The translations under genes and the position numbers were made by a program. The notes beneath the pieces are model-generated. The model had not been told where the DNA came from. It was given only the letters and a program-made list of their open reading frames with translations, and ran no database searches. This document shows positions 41,451 to 50,934 of a DNA stretch of 64,000 nucleotides, piece after piece (the first letter of the stretch is position 1; each line of letters starts with the position of its first letter). The DNA is from Rapidithrix thailandica (GTDB taxonomy: Bacteria; Bacteroidota; Bacteroidia; Cytophagales; Flammeovirgaceae): contig NZ_JBDKWZ010000008.1 in the NCBI RefSeq assembly GCF_039710355.1, forward strand, positions 1 through 64,000, read 5' to 3'.

Positions 41451-43283
41451 ATGAACAAACTTGTCAGTTGCCTTTTATTAGGCGTTTGCTTGTCCATGCA
41501 TGCTTTTGGGCAAAAGCAATACAATGTACAAATCGCGCTAGATCAAGTAAAGAATGACCGCCTCAAAGTGCTGGTACGCCCTCCGAAAATCCGAAAATCC
41601 TCCATTGTGTATGTGATCCCGAATGCCGTACCGGGTTCGTATTCGCTGAAAAATTTCGCCAAGTATTTTCATGATTTCAAAGCTTTTGATAAAAAAGGAA
41701 ATCTTTTGCCCCTTAAAAAACTTGGGGACAACTTGATTGAAATAGAACAGGCCCGCAAATTGGAAAGGCTGGAATATTGGGTAGATGACACCTGGGACAG
41801 CTCTAACGAGGATTTTATTTTTCAGCCTGCCGGGACAAATATTGATGCCGGCTATTGCTATGTGATCAACCATCAGGGTTTTTTCGGATATTTTGACGGG
41901 TATGAGGATATGCCTTACTTTGTGCATGTCAAAAAACCGGAAAAGTTTTATGGGGCAACGGCTTTAAAACTGACCAATACTTCTAAAAAAGAAGACTTGT
42001 TCTTTGCCGCCAATTATGCCGAGCTAGTGGACAGCCCGGTTATGTATTCCAAGCCGGATACCTTGAGCTTTGCAATGGGGAACGCAAAGGTTAATATTGC
42101 CATATATTCCGAAAGTAAAAAAGTATCGGCACAGAAAGTCCGGGACATTATTCAACCGTTGTCAGCGGCTTTTACGTCTTTTTTTCAAACCATGCCTGTG
42201 GAGGAATATTCGTTTATAATGTATTTCTCAAAGTCAAGCTCGCAGAAGTTTGTAGGAAACGGAGGGTACGGAGCGTTGGAGCATTCCTACTCGTCTTTTT
42301 ATTATTTACCTGAAATCAACAACCAGGAAGCCTTGAGCTCGATGGTATTGGATGTCGCTTCTCATGAGTTTTTGCATATTCTCACCCCTTTACATTTACA
42401 CAGTAATTTGATTGAGAAATTTGATTATCACAACCCCGTAATGTCCAAACACCTATGGTTGTACGAAGGCGTAATCGAATACTTTTCTCATCTGATCCAA
42501 CTGAAAAGCGGAATCATTTCCGAAGAAGAATTTCGTGAGGTGATAGGCCGCAAAGTCAGAGCCAGCGCTTCCTATACCACAGGCTCTTTTACCGAGATGA
42601 GTAAGAATATTCTGAAAGAAAGCTATCAAGCCCAGTTTTCGAATGTGTATAACAAAGGCGCGTTGTTAGCATTTCTGATGGATATCCGTTTGTTGGAACT
42701 TAGTAAGGGAAAACTTAGCTTACGCAAATTATTATTAAGTCTGACAGATAAATACGGGCCTCAAAAGCCGTTTGAAGAAGAAGTGCTTTTCGATGAGTTA
42801 GTGGCCCATTCCTATCCGGAAATGAAAGACTTTATCAGCCGCTATATCGAAAAAGGAGAAGCATTACCGCTACACGAGTATTTTGGCAAAATCGGGTGGG
42901 ATTATCATTCTTTGGTGGAAACGGAAGAAAAGACGTTTGGGGTAATCGAATTTGACTTCGATCAAACGATGGGACAGTATAGAGTGGCTCATTTGGACCC
43001 CAGCCTGAATTTATTTAAAATCAAAACCGGAGACCGGATTTTACAAATCAACGGACAAAACTTAACCAATACCAATGCCGAGGAGTTGCTAAAGAGTGTA
43101 TTGTATCCCAATAGCTTTGAGGAAGTGAAAATGACCGTGGAACGACAGCAACAGACCCTTGAACTCAAAGCCCGGCCTATGGCGATCATGACAGAAAGGG
43201 AGCATATCTTAATGAAGAAAAGTAATTCATTAGGGGAAGAAGATGCCATAAAAAAGCGGATATTGGGAGGGAGTTATTTATAA
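41451..43283 (+). CDS. Exported M61-family metallopeptidase with PDZ domain
   Basis: 610 residues with a Sec signal peptide (cleavage near HAFGQ). N-terminal M61 beta domain, then the zinc motif HEFLH (305-309) with third ligand Glu339 in LWLYEGVIEYFSHL, as in glycyl-aminopeptidase relatives. A C-terminal PDZ-like domain (about 510-590: GVIEFDFDQTMGQYRV, FKIKTGDRILQINGQNLTNT) ends the protein. Probably periplasmic and degrades peptides. Stands alone before sucC (264-bp gap). Confidence 0.9.
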   Translation: MNKLVSCLLLGVCLSMHAFGQKQYNVQIALDQVKNDRLKVLVRPPKIRKSSIVYVIPNAVPGSYSLKNFAKYFHDFKAFDKKGNLLPLKKLGDNLIEIEQARKLERLEYWVDDTWDSSNEDFIFQPAGTNIDAGYCYVINHQGFFGYFDGYEDMPYFVHVKKPEKFYGATALKLTNTSKKEDLFFAANYAELVDSPVMYSKPDTLSFAMGNAKVNIAIYSESKKVSAQKVRDIIQPLSAAFTSFFQTMPVEEYSFIMYFSKSSSQKFVGNGGYGALEHSYSSFYYLPEINNQEALSSMVLDVASHEFLHILTPLHLHSNLIEKFDYHNPVMSKHLWLYEGVIEYFSHLIQLKSGIISEEEFREVIGRKVRASASYTTGSFTEMSKNILKESYQAQFSNVYNKGALLAFLMDIRLLELSKGKLSLRKLLLSLTDKYGPQKPFEEEVLFDELVAHSYPEMKDFISRYIEKGEALPLHEYFGKIGWDYHSLVETEEKTFGVIEFDFDQTMGQYRVAHLDPSLNLFKIKTGDRILQINGQNLTNTNAEELLKSVLYPNSFEEVKMTVERQQQTLELKARPMAIMTEREHILMKKSNSLGEEDAIKKRILGGSYL

Positions 43284-43547
43284 GTATAAAATAAAGCCTT
43301 GTTTTTACCATCAAAATAGAGCTAATTTGCGGAATCTATGGAAAGGTGCTTGCAATAAAGTCCAAGTGACGGGCTTCTCGCAGAAGACTCTGCCGGATGG
43401 CCTTAAACGAAATGTAAAATATGCGATTAGCCTCTGTAGAAGGATCATTGTCCAAACGGAATTAATTTCTGCATCACTTGGATTTTATGGTCATTTTGAC
43501 CTAGTTTTGAAGAGAATTTTTTGAATATCTGATAATAGTCTATAAAA

Positions 43548-44738
43548 ATGAACATTCACGAATATCAGGCGAAAGAGACCTTAAAAAAATATGGCGTTGC
43601 TATCCAGGAAGGGATCACAGCGGATACGCCCGACCAAGCCGTAGAGGCAGCAAAAGCATTAACCGAGCAGACCGGTACGCAGTGGTGGGTGGTAAAAGCT
43701 CAGATTCACGCGGGTGGCCGTGGTAAAGGTGGCGGAGTAAAACTGGCCAAGTCTATCGATGACGTGAAAGAAGTGTCCAGCCAGATTTTGGGCATGCAAC
43801 TGGTTACCCCACAAACCGGACCGGAAGGTAAAAAAGTGCATAAGGTACTGATTGCCCAAGACGTGTATTATCCCGGAGAAAGTGAGCCCGCAGAGTTTTA
43901 TATGTCTGTGTTGTTAAACCGGAATACCGGTCGCAACATGTTGATGTACTCTACCGAAGGAGGAATGGATATTGAAGAAGTAGCTGAAAAAACACCTCAC
44001 TTAATCTTCAAAGAAGAAATCGATCCGAAAGTAGGCTTACAAGGATTTCAAGCTAGAAAAGTTGCTTTTAACTTAGGTTTGAGCGGCAAAGCTTTTAAAG
44101 AGATGGTGAAGTTTGTGATGGCTTTATACAAAGCGTACGAAGAAACGGATTCAGCTCTGTTTGAAATCAATCCGGTATTGAAAACTTCTGACGATAAAAT
44201 CATCGCAGTAGATGCCAAAGTAAATCTTGACGATAACGCTCTGTACCGTCACAAAGACTTGGCAAATATGCGGGACATCAATGAAGAAGATCCTACCGAA
44301 GTAGAAGCTGGCGAAGCAAACCTGAACTATGTGAAGCTGGACGGAAACGTAGGCTGTATGGTGAATGGTGCCGGATTGGCAATGGCGACCATGGATATGA
44401 TTAAATTATCCGGAGGTGAGCCTGCAAACTTCCTGGATGTAGGAGGTACTGCCAATGCACAAACCGTTGAAGCAGGTTTCCGTATTATCTTGAAAGACCC
44501 GAATGTAAAAGCCATTTTGATCAACGTATTTGGTGGAATTGTGCGTTGCGACCGGGTAGCGCAAGGTGTAGTAGATGCTTATAAAAACATTGGCAATATT
44601 GATATTCCAATCATCGTGCGTCTGCAAGGAACCAATGCCGAAGAAGCGGCTAAGTTGATTCAGGAATCAGGGTTGAAAGTGACTTCCGCGATCTTGTTGA
44701 AAGATGCCGCTGCGAAAGTAAAAGAAGCTTTGGCATAA
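43548..44738 (+). CDS. sucC: Succinyl-CoA synthetase (ADP-forming) beta subunit
   Basis: 396 residues, full length. Starts MNIHEYQAKETLKKYGV; ATP-grasp domain with VVKAQIHAGGRGKGGGVKLA, FEINPVLKT and VDAKVNLDDNA; C-terminal CoA-ligase domain with NFLDVGGTAN and INVFGGIVRCDRVAQG. With SucD (not adjacent here) it makes ATP from succinyl-CoA in the TCA cycle. Separation from sucD is common in Bacteroidota. Closed by a terminator. Confidence 0.96.
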   Translation: MNIHEYQAKETLKKYGVAIQEGITADTPDQAVEAAKALTEQTGTQWWVVKAQIHAGGRGKGGGVKLAKSIDDVKEVSSQILGMQLVTPQTGPEGKKVHKVLIAQDVYYPGESEPAEFYMSVLLNRNTGRNMLMYSTEGGMDIEEVAEKTPHLIFKEEIDPKVGLQGFQARKVAFNLGLSGKAFKEMVKFVMALYKAYEETDSALFEINPVLKTSDDKIIAVDAKVNLDDNALYRHKDLANMRDINEEDPTEVEAGEANLNYVKLDGNVGCMVNGAGLAMATMDMIKLSGGEPANFLDVGGTANAQTVEAGFRIILKDPNVKAILINVFGGIVRCDRVAQGVVDAYKNIGNIDIPIIVRLQGTNAEEAAKLIQESGLKVTSAILLKDAAAKVKEALA

Positions 44739-44821
44739 GCCGTCTTTTCACCGGACCTAGGCTTTAGGAGGCCTCGCTGGAGAAATCCGATAAGTCCTTC
44801 CGGAAATAAAATATATCTACG

Positions 44822-44856
44822 GCCTGTTTGTCTGGTAAAGGCAAACAGGCTTTTTT
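44822..44856 (+). terminator. Terminator of sucC
   Basis: Perfect 9-bp stem gcctgtttg / caaacaggc with an 11-nt loop and six Ts. A second small hairpin (gcaggat / atcctgc, about 44860-44878) follows before lpxK. Confidence 0.9.
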
Positions 44857-44900
44857 GTTGCAGGATAAGCAATCCTGCAAAATCATTTGTGTCGGAGTTT

Positions 44901-45974
44901 ATGAAAATGTTTTTACGACTTCTTCTTTTCCCTTTTGCCATATTGTACCGGGGCTTGACCGGCTTCTATCATTATTCGTATGATAAAGGCTGGAAGCCTT
45001 CCATTGAATTTGATCTTCCGGTGATCAGTGTGGGAAATATCACCGTAGGAGGTACGGGCAAAACGCCTCATATCGAATACTTGATTCGCTTGTTAAAAGA
45101 CAAATACTCCTTGGCAACGTTAAGCCGGGGATACAAGCGGAAATCCAAAGGTTTTTTAATGGCCGGAGAACAAAGCTCTGCAAAGGAGATGGGAGACGAG
45201 CCGTATCAGTTTTATGCGAAATACGGAAAGGAAATACATGTGGCTGTAGGAGAGGAGCGGGCAATGGCTATTCCTGCTATTTTGAATGCGGTGGAAGATA
45301 TACAATTGGTGTTGTTAGACGATGCTTTTCAACATAGAAAGGTCAAGCCGGGTTTGAATATTTTATTGACGGACTATAAGCGGCCTTTTTACGATGATTT
45401 CCTGTTGCCGGCAGGGCGTTTAAGGGAAAGGCGTGACGGGGCAAAAAGGGCCGATATGGTGATCGTATCCAAATGTCCCGATAAGTTGCCAGAACAGGAA
45501 CGGGCACAGGTCTCGAAAAAAATACAACCTTATACACAGCCTGATACTCCTGTGTATTTTACCGGGTTGAAATACACCACTCCCTGTTCATTAAAGGAAA
45601 AGGATTCCGGAGAAAGCTTTAAAAATATCCTGCTATTGACGGGGATTGCCCATACGGAACGCTTGGTGGAAGATCTACAAGAGCAATATACCATTGTAGA
45701 GCACCTCAAGTACCGGGATCATGCCGAGTATACTCCATCCTTATTGAAAAGTATTCGGACAAAATACCAATCTTTAAAGGAGAAGTTGGGTGATTTGGTC
45801 ATCCTCACTACGGAAAAGGATGCGGTCAAACTTCAGGACTCGTCATTAGATACTTTTGTAAGTGATTTGCCCTTTTATTATTTGCCTATAGAAGTATATT
45901 TTCTGCAAAACGGAGAGCAGTTTGATGCCCGTGTGCTGAAATATATCGAAGGAGAAAGAAGCAAGGAAGCCTAG
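44901..45974 (+). CDS. lpxK: Tetraacyldisaccharide 4'-kinase LpxK
   Basis: 357 residues from ATG 44901 (a GTG 12 bp upstream is possible). N-terminal membrane-anchoring helix (MFLRLLLFPFAILYRGLTGF), Walker A VGGTGKTPH in SVGNITVGGTGKTPHIEYLI, then LSRGYKRKSKG, GDEPYQFY, VVLLDDAFQHRKV and the C-terminal LTTEKDAVKL. Phosphorylates the 4' position of the lipid A precursor at the inner membrane. It shows that this organism makes LPS, consistent with lptD and lptE in the window. Convergent with the Sua5 gene; an 8-bp aggaagcc / ggcttcct hairpin overlaps its stop. Confidence 0.93.
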   Translation: MKMFLRLLLFPFAILYRGLTGFYHYSYDKGWKPSIEFDLPVISVGNITVGGTGKTPHIEYLIRLLKDKYSLATLSRGYKRKSKGFLMAGEQSSAKEMGDEPYQFYAKYGKEIHVAVGEERAMAIPAILNAVEDIQLVLLDDAFQHRKVKPGLNILLTDYKRPFYDDFLLPAGRLRERRDGAKRADMVIVSKCPDKLPEQERAQVSKKIQPYTQPDTPVYFTGLKYTTPCSLKEKDSGESFKNILLLTGIAHTERLVEDLQEQYTIVEHLKYRDHAEYTPSLLKSIRTKYQSLKEKLGDLVILTTEKDAVKLQDSSLDTFVSDLPFYYLPIEVYFLQNGEQFDARVLKYIEGERSKEA

Positions 45975-46022
45975 CCTATTCAGGGCTTCCTGATTATCAA
46001 TTCTCTGATTTTGACTATCCGT

Positions 46023-47003
46023 TTATTTTGCTGCTGCCCTTCGTAGTCGGTCGTTAATGGCCCTGCCCAAGTCCTTTTCGGGAAGGAGTTCGGTAAGAAT
46101 GACGTCCAACGGGAGTTGGTCCAATTCTCTTAAGGTGGCAAATAACTTCTGAGCGGCTTCCGCATAATCCCCTCTTTCCGATAGCACGATTTCACAATGC
46201 TGCTCTTGGGTTTTGTAGTGCTTTTTAAAGGAAATAATCCCTACTTTTTTATCCTTATAGGAGTTTAAAAGGGTCGGAATATCGCCTAAAAGAATGGGTA
46301 CATGAGGAGAGTAATGCTTTTTCAACATTCCCGGAGCTGTGGGTTGGGAACTGGAATGCTCCTTGACCTTGACAGGGCCGATCAACTGTTCGATCATCTC
46401 CACAGATACTCCGCCTTTTCGATACACGGTCGGAATGCCTTCCGGAAATCCCACAATGGTAGATTCGATTCCTACAGGACACTCTCCGCCATCCAGAATA
46501 TATGCAACCTGCTCGCCCAGGTTTTTATAAACATGCTGAGCTGTAGTAGGACTGACATAGCCGAAAGGATTGGCACTGGGGGCCGCCAATGGAAAATCCA
46601 GTTGCTGTAATAATTGTAAGCTTAAAGGATGCCGGGGGATGCGAACCGCTACCGTATCCAATCCGCTGGTGACCAAATCCGGAACGATTGTATGCCTTGG
46701 TAAAATCAAGGTAAGGGGACCGGGCCATAGTTGTTTGGCCAGTTGCTCAGCCTGTTCGGGCATGTTTATGGTAAATTGTCTTACCTTTTCGATCGTATCC
46801 GTATGGATAATCAAAGGATCAAATGCCGGGCGTTTTTTTGCCTGGAATATTTTGGCAACGGCCTCCGGGTTCAACGCATTACCCGCCAGCCCGTACACGG
46901 TTTCCGTAGGGATGGCGACTAATTTTCCTTCGGTTAACAAACGATGTGCCCGTTCCAGGTCGGTTCCGATTTTTTCGCCTGAAGAGTTGTGTTTACCGGT
47001 CAT
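46023..47003 (-). CDS. L-threonylcarbamoyladenylate synthase (Sua5 type)
   Basis: 326 residues, two-domain Sua5 form. The YrdC domain has LLTEGKLVAIPTETVYGLAG, KIFQAKKRPAFDPLIIHT, GPLTLILPR and APSANPFGYVSPTTAQHV. After GGVSVEMIEQLIGPV comes the Sua5 C-terminal domain (APGMLKKHYSPHVPI ... LDVILTELLPEKDLGRAIND). Makes threonylcarbamoyl-AMP for the t6A modification of ANN-decoding tRNAs. Its start overlaps the end of lptD by 11 bp, so translation is likely coupled. Confidence 0.93.
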   Translation of the reverse strand: MTGKHNSSGEKIGTDLERAHRLLTEGKLVAIPTETVYGLAGNALNPEAVAKIFQAKKRPAFDPLIIHTDTIEKVRQFTINMPEQAEQLAKQLWPGPLTLILPRHTIVPDLVTSGLDTVAVRIPRHPLSLQLLQQLDFPLAAPSANPFGYVSPTTAQHVYKNLGEQVAYILDGGECPVGIESTIVGFPEGIPTVYRKGGVSVEMIEQLIGPVKVKEHSSSQPTAPGMLKKHYSPHVPILLGDIPTLLNSYKDKKVGIISFKKHYKTQEQHCEIVLSERGDYAEAAQKLFATLRELDQLPLDVILTELLPEKDLGRAINDRLRRAAAK

Positions 47004-49698
47004 ACCAGCTATCTCTTTTACTAATTTTCAAATCTTGCAAAATACTGGATTTTACAGCAATATCAATGTTGTAGGAAGTCCGCGGGCCGAATGGGATCCA
47101 ATTGAGGGACATTTGCCAACAGTGTAAGTCCCGGTGGATATTGATGGATGTAAAGGCCAAATCTTTTTCTTTAAAATCATAGCCGGAGCGAAAGCCTACC
47201 TTCCACTTTTCTGTCAAGCTAATATCTCCGCTAAAGTTCAAGGTCTGAACGGTATTCGGGTCTTGCAAACCCGTCCGGGACGAACTGATGGTGTAATTTA
47301 CACTCAAACTCCAAGGGATGTTAAAATCTACATATCGCTCGGGGTTGTTCATAATATCCCGCATCACCGGATTGTCTTCGTTTTTCCTTTCCTGATCTTT
47401 TTGCTTTTTGGATTTGGGAGGTTGGAAACGGGTGGTTACCCCAAGGTTGACCCGGCTGACTCGCCCCAGGCCTTGCCCTTCGTCCCACATCAATTTATCT
47501 ACCCTTCTGGAACCGGTGATTTTTCCGGTGATCGGATCCGTCTTGGTTATTTCGTATACATAAGGGTCCAATGTACCTCCGAAGTTGACATTAAATCCAC
47601 GCCAGTTGGGGAAGATATCTCCGAACAGAGTTGTCCGCGCACTAAAGCTGATATTGCTAAGTTGGAAGGAATCCCGGGCAAAATCATAAGAACCCCGGAT
47701 ATTCAAACTTTGCAAAATAGGAATTTTCTTATATTTCTGTGTGCTATCGTTCTTGGTGCGTACTTTGGCTTCCAATTGGTTGGATAAACCGAACGACATA
47801 CTTTTACTTTCGCCTAAACCGGGACTTCCGAAAATCCCTCCCTGAAAGCGGGACACTCTGCGGATGGTGCCTTCTTTGTCCACCTGCACATCCTGATAGT
47901 AATCAAAATCGGGAGTACTGAAATCCGGCCGGTAACTAAAAGAGACGGTAGGCGTGAACATATGCCGGATTCTGAAATCGCCTTTAAATTCATAGAAAGC
48001 ATAAAAGCGGGTTTGCAAACTGGCTGAGGTACTGAATTCGTACGCTCTGCTAAACTCATTCTCCTCCTCGACTACTACGGCATCCAGTTCGTCTACCCAT
48101 GTGTAGTTGTATCGTCTGGGGTACCAATATTCCGTATAATTGATGCTGGGAGACAGTGTGAAATAACTGATGTTAATTGAAGTCGACAATGGAATACTAT
48201 GTCTGGCTCCGTATTCCATGTTATCCAAAACACCCGTAAAGTTGCTGAAAAAGTCAATGGTATCCTCTTCAAAGTCATTCTCTTGCTCCAGGTCCACTAC
48301 TTCAAAGCCAAAGCTTCTCCGTTTTGCCAGGTTGTTGGTCAATTCCCCTTTGGCTTGCCCGGAATAACTAAAGCTGGTCTGGGTAATGAAGTTCTTTTTT
48401 CCTCCCCCTCCCTTTTTACGGAAAGGATATACCCGGTTCATGTTGAGGGATATATCCGGAGTAACGTTGACAATTTCGGTGCGGACGTTCTGGTTGTGCC
48501 GTAAATTGACCCCTAAAGAACCGAAAGAACCCAAGGTCCTGCTATAACTGATATTTGAGTTAAAGGCCGGATTTACATAGTTATCAAAGTTTACGGAGTT
48601 GTTCTGGTTATAGGTACTGGTACCGGCATTGACACTGGCCGAGAAGCGGCTGGCCCCCTTGGTTTGAGGTGAGTGGTTCCAACGGATCCAGTAATCATTG
48701 GTGATGGCTTTGCTGAAATCGTCCTGTTCCCTGACAACTTTTCTGTAACTGAAATTTAAGCCTCCGGAGTATTTATAGCGTTTCCGGTAGCGGGAATCCA
48801 GCGTCAATCCCCAACCTCCCAGAGTGTAAAATTCAGTGGTCATGCTTAAATCCACATAATCGCTCAAGGCAAAATACAAGCCGCCTCCTCTAAGGTAAAA
48901 TCCTCGATCCTGGCTTTCTCCGAAGTCCGGGAAGATCAATCCGGAAGTGCGTTCGTTTTTGGCCGGGAACATTCCGAAAGGAAAACCTAATACCGTGGGT
49001 ATTCCGTTGAGTTCCATATTAAAAGGCCCGGAAATGACATAGCGGTCCGGAGCGACTTTCAACCTTCTGGACCGGATGCCGAAGTGAGGGTGAACTAAAT
49101 TACAAGTAGTATAAATGGCACCTCGCATAAACATCTCATCATTATCCATCTTTTTCACCCGTTCTCCCTGAATATATCCATCGCCTTGTTCGGTGACAAT
49201 ACCACTGATGATTCCTTTTTTGGAAGCAAAGTTGTATGTCATCTCTTTGGCGTTATAGGTCACGCCTTGTTCGGTGAAAATCGGTTCGCCTTGCATGGTT
49301 CCGGTGGAGTCGGCTACGCCTCTGGCCACTACCGTTTTCGAGTTCATATCCACTTCGATCTCGGCGGCTTCCAAGGTCAAATCTCCGTATTTTACCTTGG
49401 CATTCCCGTACAAAAAGGTTCTTTGCTTTACGACATCGTAGATGATAGAATCTTCGGCAGAGTAATCGATAGTGGTTTCAATATCTCCCTTTGGGCTGGG
49501 TTGTAAAGTATCTGTCACTACCGTGTCCGGCAATATCGTATCTGCCAAAACAGGTACAGGACTGGGAGTGAGTGAGTCATTTGCAGGAGTGATTGAAGGA
49601 ATTGAATCAAATTTCACTTCTGTGTTCTGTGCATATGCCAGGTCAATTCCCAATATCCAACAGATGATAAGTAGTAATATAGCAGGTCTCAAGATCAA
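46993..49698 (-). CDS. lptD: LptD-like LPS-assembly outer-membrane protein
   Basis: 901 residues. Signal peptide (about 1-23, ending AYAQ), a Pro/Thr/Asp-rich linker, then an OstA/LptA-like jellyroll domain (EAAEIEVDMNSKTVVARGVA, about 100-230; paired Cys region YTTCNLVHPHFGIRSRRL) and a large beta-barrel. GIPTVLGFPFGMFPAKNERT, GLIFPDFGESQ and the aromatic-alternating strands to the C-terminus (SLNWIPFGPR) are typical of Bacteroidota LptD. It inserts LPS into the outer leaflet with LptE. The start is TTG 49698, shortly downstream of a TAACTTTG promoter element. Forms an operon with the overlapping Sua5 gene. Confidence 0.88.
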   Translation of the reverse strand: MILRPAILLLIICWILGIDLAYAQNTEVKFDSIPSITPANDSLTPSPVPVLADTILPDTVVTDTLQPSPKGDIETTIDYSAEDSIIYDVVKQRTFLYGNAKVKYGDLTLEAAEIEVDMNSKTVVARGVADSTGTMQGEPIFTEQGVTYNAKEMTYNFASKKGIISGIVTEQGDGYIQGERVKKMDNDEMFMRGAIYTTCNLVHPHFGIRSRRLKVAPDRYVISGPFNMELNGIPTVLGFPFGMFPAKNERTSGLIFPDFGESQDRGFYLRGGGLYFALSDYVDLSMTTEFYTLGGWGLTLDSRYRKRYKYSGGLNFSYRKVVREQDDFSKAITNDYWIRWNHSPQTKGASRFSASVNAGTSTYNQNNSVNFDNYVNPAFNSNISYSRTLGSFGSLGVNLRHNQNVRTEIVNVTPDISLNMNRVYPFRKKGGGGKKNFITQTSFSYSGQAKGELTNNLAKRRSFGFEVVDLEQENDFEEDTIDFFSNFTGVLDNMEYGARHSIPLSTSINISYFTLSPSINYTEYWYPRRYNYTWVDELDAVVVEEENEFSRAYEFSTSASLQTRFYAFYEFKGDFRIRHMFTPTVSFSYRPDFSTPDFDYYQDVQVDKEGTIRRVSRFQGGIFGSPGLGESKSMSFGLSNQLEAKVRTKNDSTQKYKKIPILQSLNIRGSYDFARDSFQLSNISFSARTTLFGDIFPNWRGFNVNFGGTLDPYVYEITKTDPITGKITGSRRVDKLMWDEGQGLGRVSRVNLGVTTRFQPPKSKKQKDQERKNEDNPVMRDIMNNPERYVDFNIPWSLSVNYTISSSRTGLQDPNTVQTLNFSGDISLTEKWKVGFRSGYDFKEKDLAFTSINIHRDLHCWQMSLNWIPFGPRTSYNIDIAVKSSILQDLKISKRDSWYDR

Positions 49699-49739
49699 TG
49701 TTGACTTTTCAGATTTGTTTCTTTTTGCCTTTTTTTGTG

Positions 49740-49747
49740 CAAAGTTA
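49740..49747 (-). promoter_or_regulatory. TAACTTTG -7 element for lptD
   Basis: On the minus strand, TAACTTTG lies about 42 bp before the TTG start of lptD, in the 80-bp spacer shared with the divergent amidase gene. Confidence 0.55.
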
Positions 49748-49778
49748 GTTTTTAAGATATATATATTGAATAAGATGT

Positions 49779-50567
49779 ATGCATAATATCTCCATATTTT
49801 TTTTAATCGTGTTTGGATGGAGCTTAAGCGCTTTTTCTTTACCGGATACTCCCCCTGGAAAAATTACTACGATTGTGATAGATGCCGGCCATGGTGGTAA
49901 AGACCCCGGTACGATGGGAACATTTACTAAAGAAAAGGACATTGCTTTTAACATCGCCATTCAGTTGGGTAATTTGATCCGAACCCATTACCCGGACATC
50001 AACGTAGTTCAGACTCGCTATGACAAAGACAAATTTGTCAGCCTATATGACAGAGCAAAAATTGCAAATCGCTTAAATGCCGATCTATTTATTTCCATTC
50101 ATTGCAATGCCAGTTCCAATAGCAAAGCACAAGGCACGGAAACGTATATCATGGGCTTGGGAGCTTCGGAAGACAATATGGAAGTGGCCAAAAGGGAAAA
50201 TTCCGTGATTTTTCAGGAACGCAACTATCAAAAAGTTTATGGTGGGTTTGACCCGAACTCTCCCATGACGCATATCTTGTTGGCCAATTACCAACATGCC
50301 TATCAAGAAAGTAGCTTGCTGATGGCAGAAAAAATCGAGGAACAATTTGCTTCGAAGCAACACCGGATTAGCCGGGGGGTAAAGCAAAATACATTTATCG
50401 TGTTGGCCAAAACCTCTATGCCCAGTGTATTGGTGGAAGTGGGCTTTTTGAGTAATGAAGAGGATGAAGCATATTTGAGTAGTGATTTGGGACAAGGATA
50501 CACCGTGGCGGCCTTGTACCGTGCCTTCCGGGACTATAAAAAATCCATCGAAGAGAATTTGGAATAA
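49779..50567 (+). CDS. Exported N-acetylmuramoyl-L-alanine amidase (Amidase_3)
   Basis: 262 residues with a signal peptide (about 1-21). Zinc amidase motifs: IVIDAGHGGKDPG (His38), Glu52 in TKEKDIAF, ISIHCNA (His108) and the catalytic Glu in VLVEVGFLSN. Cleaves the bond between MurNAc and the stem peptide in the periplasm, mainly during cell separation. Divergent from lptD and followed by the MlaD gene; I recall the order lptD, amidase, mlaD as common in Bacteroidota. Confidence 0.93.
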   Translation: MHNISIFFLIVFGWSLSAFSLPDTPPGKITTIVIDAGHGGKDPGTMGTFTKEKDIAFNIAIQLGNLIRTHYPDINVVQTRYDKDKFVSLYDRAKIANRLNADLFISIHCNASSNSKAQGTETYIMGLGASEDNMEVAKRENSVIFQERNYQKVYGGFDPNSPMTHILLANYQHAYQESSLLMAEKIEEQFASKQHRISRGVKQNTFIVLAKTSMPSVLVEVGFLSNEEDEAYLSSDLGQGYTVAALYRAFRDYKKSIEENLE

Positions 50568-50589
50568 GATTTACAGTTACTGGTGAGCC

Positions 50590-50712
50590 TGTACTAAAAA
50601 GTCAAAAGTACATAAAATACCACGAAGGTTCTAAGCCACTAAGATTTGTAAATCTATGAGTTATAATTTGTTATTTTTGTGTGAATCTTAGTGGTTTTGT
50701 ACCTGTATACTG
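50590..50712. repeat. REP-like palindromic repeat
   Basis: In the 367-bp gap between the amidase and MlaD genes, ccactaagatt (50636-50646) and aatcttagtgg (50684-50694) form a perfect 11-bp inverted repeat. Outer segments (ccacgaaggttctaag at about 50620, tggttttgtac at about 50692) extend it imperfectly. Similar ccacTAAG/cttagtgg sequences are, as I recall, scattered in many Bacteroidota genomes. Nothing else was seen in this gap. Confidence 0.6.
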
Positions 50713-50934
50713 ACTTAACTTAAACCGCTTTGTTTTTGCTACGGCTTGATATTTATCCCTTTTGCCAAGGCGGGTAAAGGCCAGGCGTTTTTTAAATTTT
50801 GATATCTTTTTACATTGTTCATCTCAGGGCTTCCCTTGTTCATCGAATTCTTTTTATCTTTACCACCGCTTAATAATGGGATGCGTGAAAGGAGGTAGAA
50901 TGATACAATTTTGGACGAATTTATAAAATAATTT

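Noticed and set aside
47134..47787. 217-codon plus-strand frame antisense to lptD
   Set aside because: A shadow of the long LptD reading frame on the other strand; the LptD frame has clear family motifs.
50590..50712. Possible CRISPR-like repeats
   Set aside because: Only an inverted repeat with degenerate units; no regular spacing and no cas genes in the window.
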